From the NCBI GenBank assembly GCA_033977485.1, contig CM066995.1, positions 53,009,162 through 53,073,161 of the forward strand: 64,000 bases of DNA, written 5' to 3'. Positions 10,737 to 22,276 of this stretch are shown here, piece after piece. The translations under genes and the position numbers were made by a program. The DNA comes from Hydrangea macrophylla. Its lineage: Eukaryota > Streptophyta > Magnoliopsida > Cornales > Hydrangeaceae. The notes under the pieces were generated by a model. The model did no database searches and was not told the DNA's origin. It was given only the letters and a program-made list of their open reading frames with translations. The first letter of the stretch is position 1. Each line of letters starts with the position of its first letter.

Positions 10737-13700
10737 ATGTCAGAAACTTTTACACTAGTAATGCACTATGGTGGAAAATTTATTAGAAGACCATGCATTA
10801 TGTATAAAGGAGGAAATGTGAAGTACTTTGAGAAATGTGATCCAGACTTAATGTCCTATTTTGAAATCCAAGACTTGTTTATCAAAGTTGGTCACCAACC
10901 AACAAGTAATATGTTCTTTGGGATTCCTGGAGTTAGTTTGGACAATGGGTTAAGAAAAATAGAGAAAGATGATGATGTAATTGACATGCTTGAAATTCAC
11001 ATTGGTCATCCACTAATTGTTATTTATGTTGAGGATGGTTCTCAGCAAGTTAGTGAGGAATATAGTGACAATGAAACTTCTGAGGATGATAATGCTGCTG
11101 AAGATGATGATGACAGTTCTTATCCTGAATGGTTAAATGAAGGTCTAGAAGGTAATGATGACGATGATATATTTGGCTTAGATGAAGAAACTATAGAAGG
11201 GAATAGAGCTGAATCAACACATGTAATGGAAGATGTAGAGGATTGGTTGTCAGATGTTGAGAATGAAGCTGATCTTCTTAGTCAATTGGGCTCATCTGAT
11301 GATGAAGAACGTAGGATATCGTATCCTGAATTCAATGAAAATCATGATATGGAAAAACCAGAGTTGAAGGTTGGTCTGAGATTCACAAATGCCCAAGTGT
11401 TTAGAGAAGCATTGAGAGAATGGTGTGTTCAACATGGATATGATATAAAGTACATAAGGAATGAGAATGCAAGGATTACAGCCGTGTGTAAGAATGAGTG
11501 TGGTTGGAGGATCCATGCTTCTCCCATTCAAGGCGAGAAGACTTCCCAAATCAAGTCACTGAATCCTGTTCACCATTGTGGAAGATCATATAATAATCAC
11601 CTTGTTACCTCCTAGTACTTATCAACGAAGTACCTTCAGAAGTTGAGGGATGATCCCACCTGGAAAGTGGAGGCTATGCAAAAATCTGTGAAAGAGGGAT
11701 ATAATGGTTGATGTGACTAGGTCGTCGGATTTAGATGTCCTTTCGCAAGGGTCCAGATCATTCCATTGGGGAGAAAGTAGGAGTGATCCATATATAGATG
11801 AATAGTACCAGTGGAGTCGGACGGTGCTAGTGCTCTCACTTACGAAAAAAAAAGGCTCCCGCATCAGAAAGAAGAGCGGCACCTCAACCAGCAGCCACAG
11901 CCGCATTAGCAGTTCACGTGAAATCAGACTAAACCAAGGTCGAAGAGGCCTTAGGTGTATAGGGCTAAAAGCAAGGCTAAGAAAATTATAGATGGTGATC
12001 ACAATAAACAATATGCTAAGTTGTGGGACTATGCTGAGACTCTTAGAAGGTTTAACCCTAACAGTTGTATCAAGATTATGGTAGAAAGGCCTACTCTTGA
12101 TGTGCTACCCACGTTTGAGAGAATGTATGTAAGGTTTGGTGCTCAAAAAGATGGCTTTCTTGCAGGGTGTAGACCTATCATAGGTCTGGATGGATGTCAC
12201 TTGAAGGGAGTACATAAAGGACAATTGCTTGCGGCCATTGGAAGAGACGGGAATGACAATATGTATCCTATTTCCATTGCAGTGGTTGAAGCTGAAACTA
12301 AAAATTCATGGACTTGGTTTCTAACTGAATTATTGAATGATATTGGGAGGGTAGAAGATAAAGGTTGGACCTTTATCTCAGATAGGCAAAAAGGTTTGGT
12401 TGAGACCTTTCAGGAGCTCTTACCCTCAGCAGACCATAGGTACTGCTTGCGTCATATGTATTCAAATTTCAAGCAAAAAATTAAGGGCAAAGAACTAAAA
12501 GACTGTATGTGGAAGGCATCATCTGCAGGTACTGTGAGAGAGTTTGAATTTCACATGAAGAAAATTCAGTCCTTGGATCCTGAAAAGCAAGAAGCATACA
12601 ATTGGTTAAATTGGATCCAGCATTGTGGACTAGGTCACACTTCAGCACAGTAAGTAAATGTGATACTTTAGTCAATAATTTGAATGAGTCTTTCAATGGA
12701 TATATTTTGGAGGCTAGGGACAAACCAATCATTACCATAGTAGAGTGGATTAGGAGGAGATTGATGAATAGATTCCAGGTAAAGAGGCAAGGTATGGAGA
12801 AGTACAAGGGTCCAATATGTCCAAGCATACAGGACAAGCTAGAGAAAATTAAGGTCGAGGCAAGGAACTGTTTTCTAATATTTTCTGGGGATGCAAAGTT
12901 TGAAGTTGATTACTATGATACAACTCATTGGGTAGATCTTAATGCAAGGACTTGTGGTTATGGGTTATGGGATCTAATTGGGATTCCATGTAGGCATGCC
13001 GTCTCTGCTATTTATGCATCAAGGAAGACTCCAGAGGAATATGTTCATCCATATTACAATAGGGATACATACCTCAGAACTTATTCATTCATGATAAACC
13101 CAGTTCCTGGCCAGCATGATTGGATTGAGACCAATTTGGATCCAATTCTTGCACCATATACTAGTATACAACCAGGTAGACCAAAGAAGTTACGAAGAAG
13201 GGAAGCTGATGAACCAAGGAATCCATATAGAGTGTCAAGGAAAAAACTCAATGTCACTTGTTCAAGATGTGGGAGAACTGGGCACAATCAAAGGACTTGT
13301 AAAGGACCCCCAAGAACCAATGGATCAACAAATGAAGGTTCAACTGGAGTAAAGGTTAGTTGGCTCCTTAACTTTAATTGTGGTTATTTTCTGACTTATT
13401 TAAAATTTGGTCTTTTATGATATAATTGTGTTCTTTTACAATTATAGGTTAAAAACAAAGTGCATTCGGGTCCAGGTCAAACTAGTGCTGTTTCGACTCA
13501 AGTTTCAAATCAAATTGGTGTTGGTTTGAATCAGGTTTCAGGTCAAACCAGTGGTCGTTTGAACCAGGTTTCAAGTCAAGGATCGAATACCTCAAGAAGA
13601 GCAATTGAGGTAAATTTATGCCTATATTAATTTATGTTTAGTGCTCATTTTTGCACCCCCATTGAATCATTGACGTGTTTGTAGGCTCTCCCAAGAAGAT

Positions 13701-13843
13701 CAAAACTACAATGCTTGGGAGGAAAGGGGACAACTGCTACTAGTGTTGGGTCTGTGAGAGTAAGAAGGATGGTTACACTTAGAACTAGAAGCGCAACTGC
13801 AACTAAGAAGGGTAAGGTTGGGTCAGCATCAATGAAGGCGTAA
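10737..13843 (+). pseudogene. MULE (mudrA-like) transposase, disrupted
   Basis: The start at 10737 (MSETFTL) follows an acceptor-like TTTTTCAG. Domains in order are: a PB1-like N-terminus; an acidic spacer; a MuDR DNA-binding domain (LKVGLRFTNAQVFREAL and CGWRIHAS); a MULE catalytic domain with GLDGCHLKG and TFISDRQKG carrying two of the acidic residues and YCLRHMYSNFK; a SWIM finger (CGYGLWDLIGIPCRHAVSA); and a CCHC knuckle (CSRCGRTGHNQRTC). Two further exons (13448-13610, 13684-13843) complete the basic tail with valid GT-AG junctions. Lesions are TAG at 11613-11615 inside the DNA-binding domain, an extra G near 11708, a foreign insert of about 230 bp, and a frameshift at about 12611. The protein cannot be made whole. 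Confidence 0.9.
11725..11953. mobile_element. About 230-bp foreign insertion in the MULE transposase
   Basis: The transposase reading is interrupted after the codons for VTR and resumes at VYRAKSKAKK. The inserted DNA has no matching frame. TAGGT occurs on both sides of it and could be a 5-bp target duplication. Its family was not recognised. Confidence 0.6.
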
Positions 13844-14518
13844 GAACATTTAAGTTGGGTGAAGTTGGGTCAACATCAATTGAGAAACTTACAGTGTTTT
13901 TGTTTTGTTAGCATCAATTGATAAACTATTGACCTTGTTTTGTTTTATCTTTTGGTTGGATAATTTGTGAAACTTCTTTTGGTTGGTTGAATTATGGCAT
14001 GTTGTGCTTGCTTAGTCAGTTGTGTTCAATGCCCTATTTTAGTTTCTATGAATATGCTGAATGCCTAGTTTTATTTAGCGAATTATATGAGCCTCTTCAT
14101 AGCTGAGAAAGGAATGAAGATTTGAGAATGAAAGAGATTGAGTGCTTGCTGGAAGAGTACTGGTCTTCAATGAGGAACATTCATTTGTTAATCTATTAAT
14201 AGTGTATAAATTTATCTTTGTAATTGTCTTTTTACGACATGTGCAAGTTGTTAGTTCAATTTTCACCTTTTTTGTTGAGTGGTTCTCTGAAATTGGGTAA
14301 TGTGGAATCGTAAATTTACCACCAATGTTCAAAAAATAAGGATTTTCCATTCATAACTCATGCATTACAACACTTTATTTCATACAATTCTATGCTAAGC
14401 ACAGTGCATTATTTCCTCCATATTTCTTGAAGTTCCAACCCATACAACAGATCAACAAACAAGCTCCAATGAAAGCGCGACGATAGAACTTTTTCCTTGC
14501 CCGCGAAATGTCTAATTC
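13844..14518. other. AT-rich spacer between the convergent MULE genes
   Basis: The spacer lies between the transposase stop codon and the stop of the opposite-strand GRF gene. It should hold both 3' UTRs. A GGTTGG(G/A)TCA-type word recurs near its left side. No other gene is seen. Confidence 0.5.
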
Positions 14519-14841
14519 TCAGTTAAGCACATTTACCCTTTGCAAAAGTCTTGGTATAACTTCTCGAGCATGATCGCACAATGGATGATCAACCCACTCA
14601 AAGTATCCACATGTAGCTTGGATCTGCAAAGACGAGATATAGAAGACTTGTAATGGAAGGAAGATATGGAAGGAATAAATTTATGGAACTCACTCACCCC
14701 ATAATTTCCACAACCGAAGAACCTTCTGCCATAGTTTCCTTGAGTCATTGCGGTTCGTATTGGAGATCTAGCACCACAGAAGCACATTCGATCTCCACTA
14801 GCTCCATGGTGAGAAGATTGGGACGAATAGGAAGAGGTCAT
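14519..14841 (-). CDS. Small GRF-type zinc-finger protein encoded inside the MULE
   Basis: Two exons on the minus strand, 14841-14698 and 14623-14519, join in phase 0 across a GTGAGT...TTTGCAG intron to give 82 residues. The product has CFCG at 20-23, GRRFFGC at 38-44 and CGYFEWVDHPLC at about 53-64, the C-x-C...C...C-x-x-F-x-W layout of GRF zinc fingers. These are nucleic-acid-binding modules found in plant small proteins and in nucleases and topoisomerases. The gene is intact although the transposase is broken. It converges on the transposase, the position mudrB holds in maize MuDR, but shows no visible relation to mudrB. Whether it acts in transposition is unknown. Confidence 0.8.
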
Positions 14842-15169
14842 CTGCTCATGTATCTCTCTCTGCTAATGCCCTGTTTTGGTACTCATTTGGGTTGTGAAAT
14901 ATGTGAGATTTAGTGTGTATGTGTATATAAGAAGAAGAAGGGCAATATTGTCCTATAAAGTTGCCCAAAATGGAGGGAAATTATCCCGCCCAAGGTTTCA
15001 CGCTCTTTCTGGTGCGTCTAATACACTTCCTTTTAATTCTAACAGATTTCGTAACAGTGCCACTTCACCAAAAAGCACAGGGGGGTTAAGTGGTCAATTA
15101 TAAATCACATGGGGCTAAAGTGGTTTCGGGTCAAACCACAGGGGGGTAAAGTGTAATTAACCCAAAATT

Positions 15170-17401
15170 TATACACACACCTTAAAATAAAAACAGAGAA
15201 ACCCATTTGTGTTGTTTTTTTTTTCCTTGAAAAGATGGAGTTGGCCTATAAATTAAATTTATAAATTAAATTTACACATATGCTTAGAAATTTAATTTTT
15301 TTGCTTATCTTTTTTTGATGGGTTGTCCCAAAATATTTTGATCACACATAATGCCTTTTGTTGTATTTTTTTTTATATTTTTTTAAAAATTTTCTTGAAA
15401 AAGTGGGGTTGGCTTATAAATTGAATTTACACAGATGCTTAGAAATTTAATTTTATTACACACACATACATAAATTTAATTTACACACACACACATAGAA
15501 ATTGAATTTAATGTTTTGAGACACATGCCAAAAAAGTGGGGTTGGCTTATAAATTTAATTTACACATGCATAGACGATAAATTTTATTACACACGCTTGC
15601 CTAAAAAAATTCTCCATAACCGGTTGTCCCAAAAAATTTTGATATTGTACACATAATGCCTATAAATTTAATTTTATATTTGAATAGTACCCACAAATAT
15701 GTTGATATTACACACACACACACTTGCATATTACACACAAAATGCGCAAAAATTTAATTTTATATTTTTATGGTACACACACTTGCTAATCAATTGAATT
15801 TATATTTTGTTAAATTGAATTTATACACATGCTTAGAAATTTAATTTTATTACACACACATACCCACAAAAAAAAAAAAAAAATCCATCACCGGTTGTCC
15901 CAAAATATTTTGATCACACACAATGCTTAAAAAGTGAAATTTAATTTTATTACACACACATACCTAAAAAAAAAAACCATCACCAGTTGTCCCAAAATAT
16001 TTTGATCATACACAATGCCTATAAATTGAAATTCTTATAAATTTAATTTTATATTTGGATATTACCCACAATCTTTAATATTAATTTTGTCAATTTTATT
16101 TTATATTCATATTGTGATATTACACACATTCAACCACAAGATGACGGCTAATTACATATTAGTCAACTTTGTCTTTTGAAATCAGTCAATTGTTTGAGGA
16201 ACTGTAAGATTCAATCTATTATATAAATTTTATCAATTTGCTTTTGATATTGATTTTTTCGATCAATATAATTTACACACACCCATCATATTACATGCAC
16301 ACACTCATAATAAATATATAATGAGACGTACTATAAATTTCAGTTACTCAAACATATAAATTTAATTTTATATTTTGACATTACACACACACACACTCAT
16401 AATTAATATATCATAATACATATAAGAAATACTTTGCAAAGTTAAAAGACAAATTAGAATTTATAATTACAAATACATCTATAATCATACTTTGCACAAA
16501 ATGCACATTTCTTATTTTTTTGAATTTTTTATTTTCATTTTCAGTTTTGTGAATTGTAGCTATGAATTTAATTTACATCCACACATGACACATGCCAATA
16601 AATACCTATAAATTTACTTTTTTACACACACACATGTGGCTAAAATTACTATTGGAGATTGTGGATAATATCAGAATAGAAAATTTTATTTACAGGCATG
16701 TGTGTGTAATACCAAATACAAAATTAAATTTATAGCCTATAAATTTAATTTTCATACGCATTTAAATTTCATTTTAAACACATGCCTATAAATTAAAATT
16801 TTACTTGTATTTTTTTTTTTAGTGTTTTCTTGAAAAAGTTGGGTTGGCCACTATGTGTTATAAATATAAGTTACACACACCCATGCCTTCAACACCCATA
16901 GTTGGAAATACCTATAAATTTAATTTACACACGCATCAAAATTTAATAAAATTGATAAAATAAATATTAGAGATTGTGGATTATATCCAAATGTAAAATT
17001 TAATTTATAGGTATGTATGTGTTATACCAAATATAAAATTACATTTATAGCCTTTAAATTAATTTTACACACACATATAAATTTAATTTTACACACATGC
17101 CAATAAATTCAAAACTTACTTGTATTACTCAATGTTATTGATATTACACACACAATGCCGATAAATTTAATTTATATTTTGATCGTACACACACATGCCT
17201 ATAAATTTATTTTTGGATTTTGATAAACACACACAATGTCTATACATTTCATTGCATATAATTTCATACATTTCGTTTTATATTGATATTTTGATATTAC
17301 ACACACACACACACACATACACACACACACACAAACACACACACTTGCCTATAAATATAATTTACACACACCAATGATATTACACACACTTGCCTATATT
17401 A
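15170..17401. repeat. AC-rich long-period repeat array, left part
   Basis: The words CCTATAAATTTAATTT, ACACACACATGC, TTGTCCCAAAATATTTTGAT and GAAAAAGTKGGGTTGGC recur many times at irregular spacing, giving a degenerate higher-order repeat. Pure AC runs reach about 17299-17343. No coding frame is credible. The array resumes after the inserted LTR at 20457. Confidence 0.8.
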
Positions 17402-17406
17402 CACAC

Positions 17407-20400
17407 TGTGGATATTGGCATTTAGGCCCACTTCTTTTAAAACAATTTTTCAAAACAAATACAAAGAGTCGCCACTTAATTTTTAAAAGGAAAATTAAGA
17501 AACCATTTTAAAAGCAAACTTAACTTTTTTTGGAAACCAGAGACTCTAGGTCCAGGGATTATGGAATGAAAGGGGAAGGAGCCCGGCGGACTAAAACACC
17601 CCCTCTCATCCTATCTCATGATAGGCCTCTATTTGACATCCTTTTAATCGAATTAATTATCTAAGTGTACCCTCAACTAATACATATATACATATATAAA
17701 TATACGTTACACAACCATGTTAGAAATGATGTAAATTGCTAACGATAAAATATCATTCATAAGCCACATAACTCAAGTAGCAAGCAAAATGATATGCGAA
17801 TAGGGAACTAGAAAACATACCCGAGATCCAGCTGCGATATGGGAATCGTGCAATGCATACAAAATATAGATCCTAAGAAAAGGTCTCTAATCAGATATAC
17901 ACATAAGACAAGACCTAATCTAAGGTGTTGTGCATGGAGTCGAAAAAAAATCAATAAAATCAACAAGTAAAATGAACTAGAGAGAAGAGTCAAGAAATTG
18001 TACCTTGAAAGCGCTTACAAAATAAAGATTAGTCCACATGCCTTAAACAAGATATCAAATAATCAATCCTAAATTCTAGCTTAAATCTACCAAGTAGAGA
18101 AGGAATTGACATAGCTAAGAATTCCTTTTAACTAGTTGGAACCATAGCGTCTCTATAGATATACAAGTTTCAACTAGGAGTCAATGTATCCATAGAGAGA
18201 TGCCATAACCCCAATCATGATCATAAGGAACCCCTAGTTATGTTCAATTAGGTCCAATTAAGTGCAACTTAAGCAAAAAATGAGTCCTACTTATGAGTAT
18301 CAATATGTATGAGTGAATGCATGAACATGAACTATGCGATATTCATTAGTTTGGATCATCTAACCTCTGGATTTAAACTTAATTGACATTATTTAAAACA
18401 TGGTTTAGATCTTAGGACATTAGAAGACCATTAGGTTAGAGTTGTTTAAGATTTATGAAAACTGTGACAAAATTGTAAGAATTACAGAGAGTAGGCCAGA
18501 CTTACAAAAATAGAAATAAAATACTTCCAACAGTTGGATCTTAATTATTTTTACGTATGTTATGCCTCTGTGAGTCTAGTTTCTAACCCAAAAAGAAAAT
18601 CGAAGATCCAACGGTTCAATCTCTGTGAATTGGGCAAAAAACTAGACATCACTTAGAAATTTTCAACTCTCTGTCCAGAGTTTTTGTATGATTTTCTAAA
18701 AATAGTAAAATTATCATAATCACTTTGATCTTTTTAGAGTATCTTCCTAACACCTTAATATTTATATAAAAATTTATTTAAGGTCAAGAAAACTTGATTA
18801 AGCTTCTGATTTACTCATTTTAATACGAACTTACTGTTCTGAATTTTTGGACAGAGAGCAAACTACTCACAAATCATAAGGCCAGACCATCCTAAGTATG
18901 AAGTTTCATCAAAACAAAAGTTCTAGTGACTCATATATAAGTTATGAACCATCTCCAATTGGTCTCACTCAATTCTCACGGACCATGATTTAATTAAAAA
19001 ATATTCGATCTCAGTGAGTTCATGAGTTCACTGCACCATATGTTGAATTGGTATTCATAATCTTAACTAGGCTCAAACTACACCTAATTCCTCTCCCAAA
19101 TACATGTCCCTTGAGGAATATAGATCTATACAATGACCGAATCCATATGAACCTTCATGAAATATGAGAAGGATTCCATTAAGGTTTCAAACTGGAGAGT
19201 CCAAACCATAGATCTAGACTTGGATCCCGTAGTTATGTGAGGACATGAAGATAATCAACCTTGATTTCTATATAAGTCATGAGACCATCGAAAATCAAAG
19301 GACCAAAATCAAAGTGGATTCAAATGAGACATTGAAGGTCTCATGAACCTTTAAAGAGAACATAAACAAGAAAAAAACAAAATCGAAGTTTGTCGGAAAG
19401 TCTAAATCAAAAAATCCTTTTATATACTTTTAAATCCAAGACTCTTCCCTAGATCCAAATTAATGAAATCAAGAAAAATGATTCAATCACAATTCTATGT
19501 GGTGTGTGATGAAATGAGGTAAGAAGAGAGGTTTTGAAAATGTGTAAAGATCCTAGATCTATGAATTGTGATTGAATCTTACCTAATCCTATCTAAGATT
19601 AGAAGGTTACCTTTATAACCTCGGAGATTTCTCCTTGTTTAGTTGACGGTCTTCCAAAGTTCTTCAAGTTCCTCTTCAATTCTTCAAATTCTTCTTGGTT
19701 TCTTCAAAGTTCTCTTGATTTTCCTTCAAAAATTTCTCTCAATCACTCTTGAATTTCTCTAGTTTTCTATATATTTTTGAGATGTGAGAAGAGGATCCTT
19801 GTAATGGAGGTGAAGGTCTCCTTATATAGACCAAAATCTGAGGGTCAATTGGGTAATTTTGGGTGGAAAACCCATGTGCAAGAATATTCCATATGTATTT
19901 AAGAAAAACAAGTTGTTACAGCGAACGGCACTCACTGAGTTGTCTGCGGCACTCAGTGGGTGCCGTTCCGGCACTCAGAGAGTGCCGCAGCGGCAGTCAA
20001 TGAGTGCCGGCGCGGCACTCAGCGAGTGCCGCCGCCTATGCCGCGTGCCGCAACCAAGGTATTATCCCCCTTTTATTTAATTTTCAACATATATACTAAG
20101 TATATACTTTTATACTTATACTTTAGTAAATTATATTAATACTCTACTATATTTTCTTTTCTCTTTAGAATTCTTTTCTTCTCTTTATTTTTTTCTTAAA
20201 ATTTTAATACATATGTATAATTAATTTTGAAATTAATTTTCGGTCTGTTTCTCTCTCATTCGTATTTCATATTCGGGTTCCTTCGGATCACCTGATTTCC
20301 CTTTTTCTCTCAATTTTGAAAACTTAATTTGAAGAATCTTCTGAAGAACTTGAACTGCTTGGGAAGTCTTCGAATTTCGCCAGTCGTTGTCGTCATCGGT

Positions 20401-20456
20401 ATTTAGAGGTAACCATCCCCTGAATTCGACGGTAGGTCAAAATTGGGGTGTCTACA
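17407..20456 (-). mobile_element. Solo LTR of a Ty3/gypsy-type element, inserted in the AC-rich array
   Basis: Read on the minus strand it starts TGTAGACACCCCAATTTTG and ends GGCCTAAATGCCAATATCCACA (last 20 bases match the usual Tat/Athila-like LTR end). The flanks are a perfect 5-bp duplication CACAC (17402-17406, 20457-20461). At 3050 bp without a PBS, PPT or coding region it is best read as a solo LTR. A TATA-like TCTATATAAG lies at 19830-19821 on the minus strand. A cluster of GC-rich palindromes sits about 100 bp upstream of it. Confidence 0.78.
19926..20035. repeat. Cluster of GC-rich hairpin units (GGCACTCAGNGAGTGCC type)
   Basis: About five successive 20-24 base units such as CGGCACTCAGTGGGTGCCG, CCGGCACTCAGAGAGTGCCG and CGGCACTCAGCGAGTGCCG each form a self-complementary stem. 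They stand out sharply in AT-rich LTR sequence, just upstream of its TATA-like box. Confidence 0.9.
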
Positions 20457-20868
20457 CACACACATGCCCATAAATTTAATTTACACGCATGCTTAGAAAT
20501 TTAATTTTACTACACACGCATTCATTTACACAAAAATGTGCCTATAAATTTTATTTGATATTTGGATATTGTACAATTTAGTTACTTTTCTTAAAGCATC
20601 TTACTATATTTATGTATTTGAGTTTATTTCTTGTAAGTAGAATATGAGTACTTTAATATATTTTTTGAAATTTATTTTTATACTACTCACATGCATGCCT
20701 ATAAATTTAATTTACACACACACAACTATAATGAAATTTACACTTATTACACACACTTGTCTATAAATTTAATTTCATGCTTTGATATTAGTCACACAAT
20801 GCACATGTTACACGCATGCCACATGCAACATTTTATTCAACACGTGCAACACATGTGTTTCTACCTAG

Positions 20869-20870
<2 letters not shown>
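20457..20870. repeat. AC-rich long-period repeat array, right part
   Basis: The same words as at 15170-17401 (CACACACATGCC, TATAAATTTAATTTACAC, GCTTAGAAATTTAATTTT) continue after the solo LTR, showing that the LTR split one array. Confidence 0.8.
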
Positions 20871-20889
<19 letters not shown>

Positions 20890-20899
<10 letters not shown>

Positions 20900-21276
20900 A
20901 TGTGTGTGTATCTGAATTTTTCCTTCTTTTATTACTAATGAGGAGGTGTGTGTCTATGACTGGGAGGAATTGGTGCCATCTAATAGGGGTGGGCATACTT
21001 TGGGTCAAGCCGAAGAACTGACCTGAACCCGAAAATTTACCACATTTCGGTTCGGATAAAAACCAAACTGAACTTAGTTCAGTTCAAAACCGAACTGTAT
21101 TAGTTAGTTTGGTTTGGTTTTCGAAAGAGAAAATAATTTCGGTTTGAAATCGAATATGTGAACTTCTGAAACTTAACTCTAATTTATATATAATACAACA
21201 TCAACAGATCTGAGATTTTCATACGAGAGAGACACTTTCTCTCTCTGTCTTTACCTCTCGCAAGTCCCAAACCCTA

Positions 21277-21319
<43 letters not shown>

Positions 21320-22060
21320 TACATCGTTGGATGACTCGGATCTGAAGGTTGAAACCTCCATGGAACCCAATCTCACACTCTCAAATCTCATCACTGCTGA
21401 TTCTCTCTCTTCTTCAGCTCCGATCTACTCGTCACTCCATCACTTGTCGCATTTCAGACCACAGCTCAGGCGACGTGACGAGAAGATCTCGCACAGACTG
21501 CTGCACAGACCACTACTTAGTCATTTCTCTCCCTCACTGTGTGTATATATGTGTGTGTGTATGTGTGTGTGTGTGTATGTGTGTGTGTGTGTGTGTATGT
21601 GTGAATGTGAGAGTGAGAGTGAGTGTGCGTGTGCGGTGTGTGTATAACATTGTATGTGTGTGTCGGTATGAAACACTGACTCACTAAGAATCAAGTGAGT
21701 TTTAATTTTTAATATTTTTTGTGAAATGATCCAAAGTGAAATGATGAACCACTGTGTGTCGGTGTGAAACAATGAGAGTCCCAGATCTACCATTATCTTT
21801 TCGATTTATTTTATTTTATTTTTTTGTGTTAATGATGAACCATAGTTTCGAACCCGAACTTCCAACCCGAACCCGACCAACCCGACCCGAACTTCTCGGT
21901 TCGAACCCGAACTGTCCGATTGCCCCACCCCTACCATCTAACTCGAATAGGACCTCAATCCTAAATATATTTGAATATTGGTTCAAAACATTATAGTACA
22001 CGCATTCCTTACATGTAATTCAGCCTACCTGATGCAAAAGTATTAGTACGCAATTTACAA
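20890..22060. repeat. Duplicate of 26995-27210, split by a hAT element
   Basis: Left part ATCTGAATTTTTCCTTCTTT and GTCTATGACTGGGAGGAATT, right part TATTTGAATATTGGTTCAAA and TGTAATTCAGCCTAC, match 26999-27200 in the same order. The two halves are separated only by the hAT insertion at 20984-21933. Confidence 0.88.
20984..21933. mobile_element. Non-autonomous hAT-type element 2 (TAGGGGTGGGCA family)
   Basis: The ends TAGGGGTGGGCATAC and TTGCCCCACCCCTA are flanked by a perfect 8-bp duplication CCATCTAA (20976-20983, 21934-21941). The paralogous empty site at about 27075-27085 has a single CCATCTAA. Subterminal regions carry TTCGGTT and AACCCGAACC repeats. The interior has CT (about 21280-21315) and TG (about 21540-21600) microsatellites and no transposase. 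Confidence 0.9.
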
Positions 22061-22276
22061 GAAAAATGTGCTTATGACTACCAGCATATTATATTAGAAA
22101 AAAGTGCTTATGGAATGAAAAATATGCCTATGCCGTATACTTCGTTCTCACCCTAAAAATCAATCCCAACCAAACTTCTTCATCTCTCTCATTGCATGTA
22201 AAAGAATTCTCAAAAAAAAAAAAAAAAACTAGAGTAGTTGTCTTCTCTTTATTTTTACTGATTGTGATATTTTTTT
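22061..22276. other. AT-rich stretch left of the solo LTR
   Basis: A poly-A run (about 22212-22229) and short frames only. Nothing recognisable. Confidence 0.5.

Larger units (their letters stand above)
9991..15163. mobile_element. Mutator-like element (MULE) with long terminal inverted repeats
   Basis: The left end (9991 to about 10110) and right end (about 15048-15163) are inverted copies. Both start GGGTTAATTACACTTTACCC and share TGTGGTTTGACCCGAAA, TTTATAATTGACCACTTAA and CTTTTTGGTGAAGTGGCAC. The enclosed 5.2 kb carries a mudrA-like transposase reading inward from the left and a short spliced GRF-finger gene reading inward from the right. The flanks are AT-rich (TTAATTTTA and AAAATTTAT). 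No clean 9-bp target duplication is left, so insertion looks old. Confidence 0.88.

Noticed and set aside
17195..17377. Frame encoding HTHTHTYTHTH
   Set aside because: Translation of AC microsatellites in the repeat array.
21327..21687. Two overlapping frames of about 110 codons ending in CVCVCV
   Set aside because: They run into a TG microsatellite inside hAT element 2 and have no domain.
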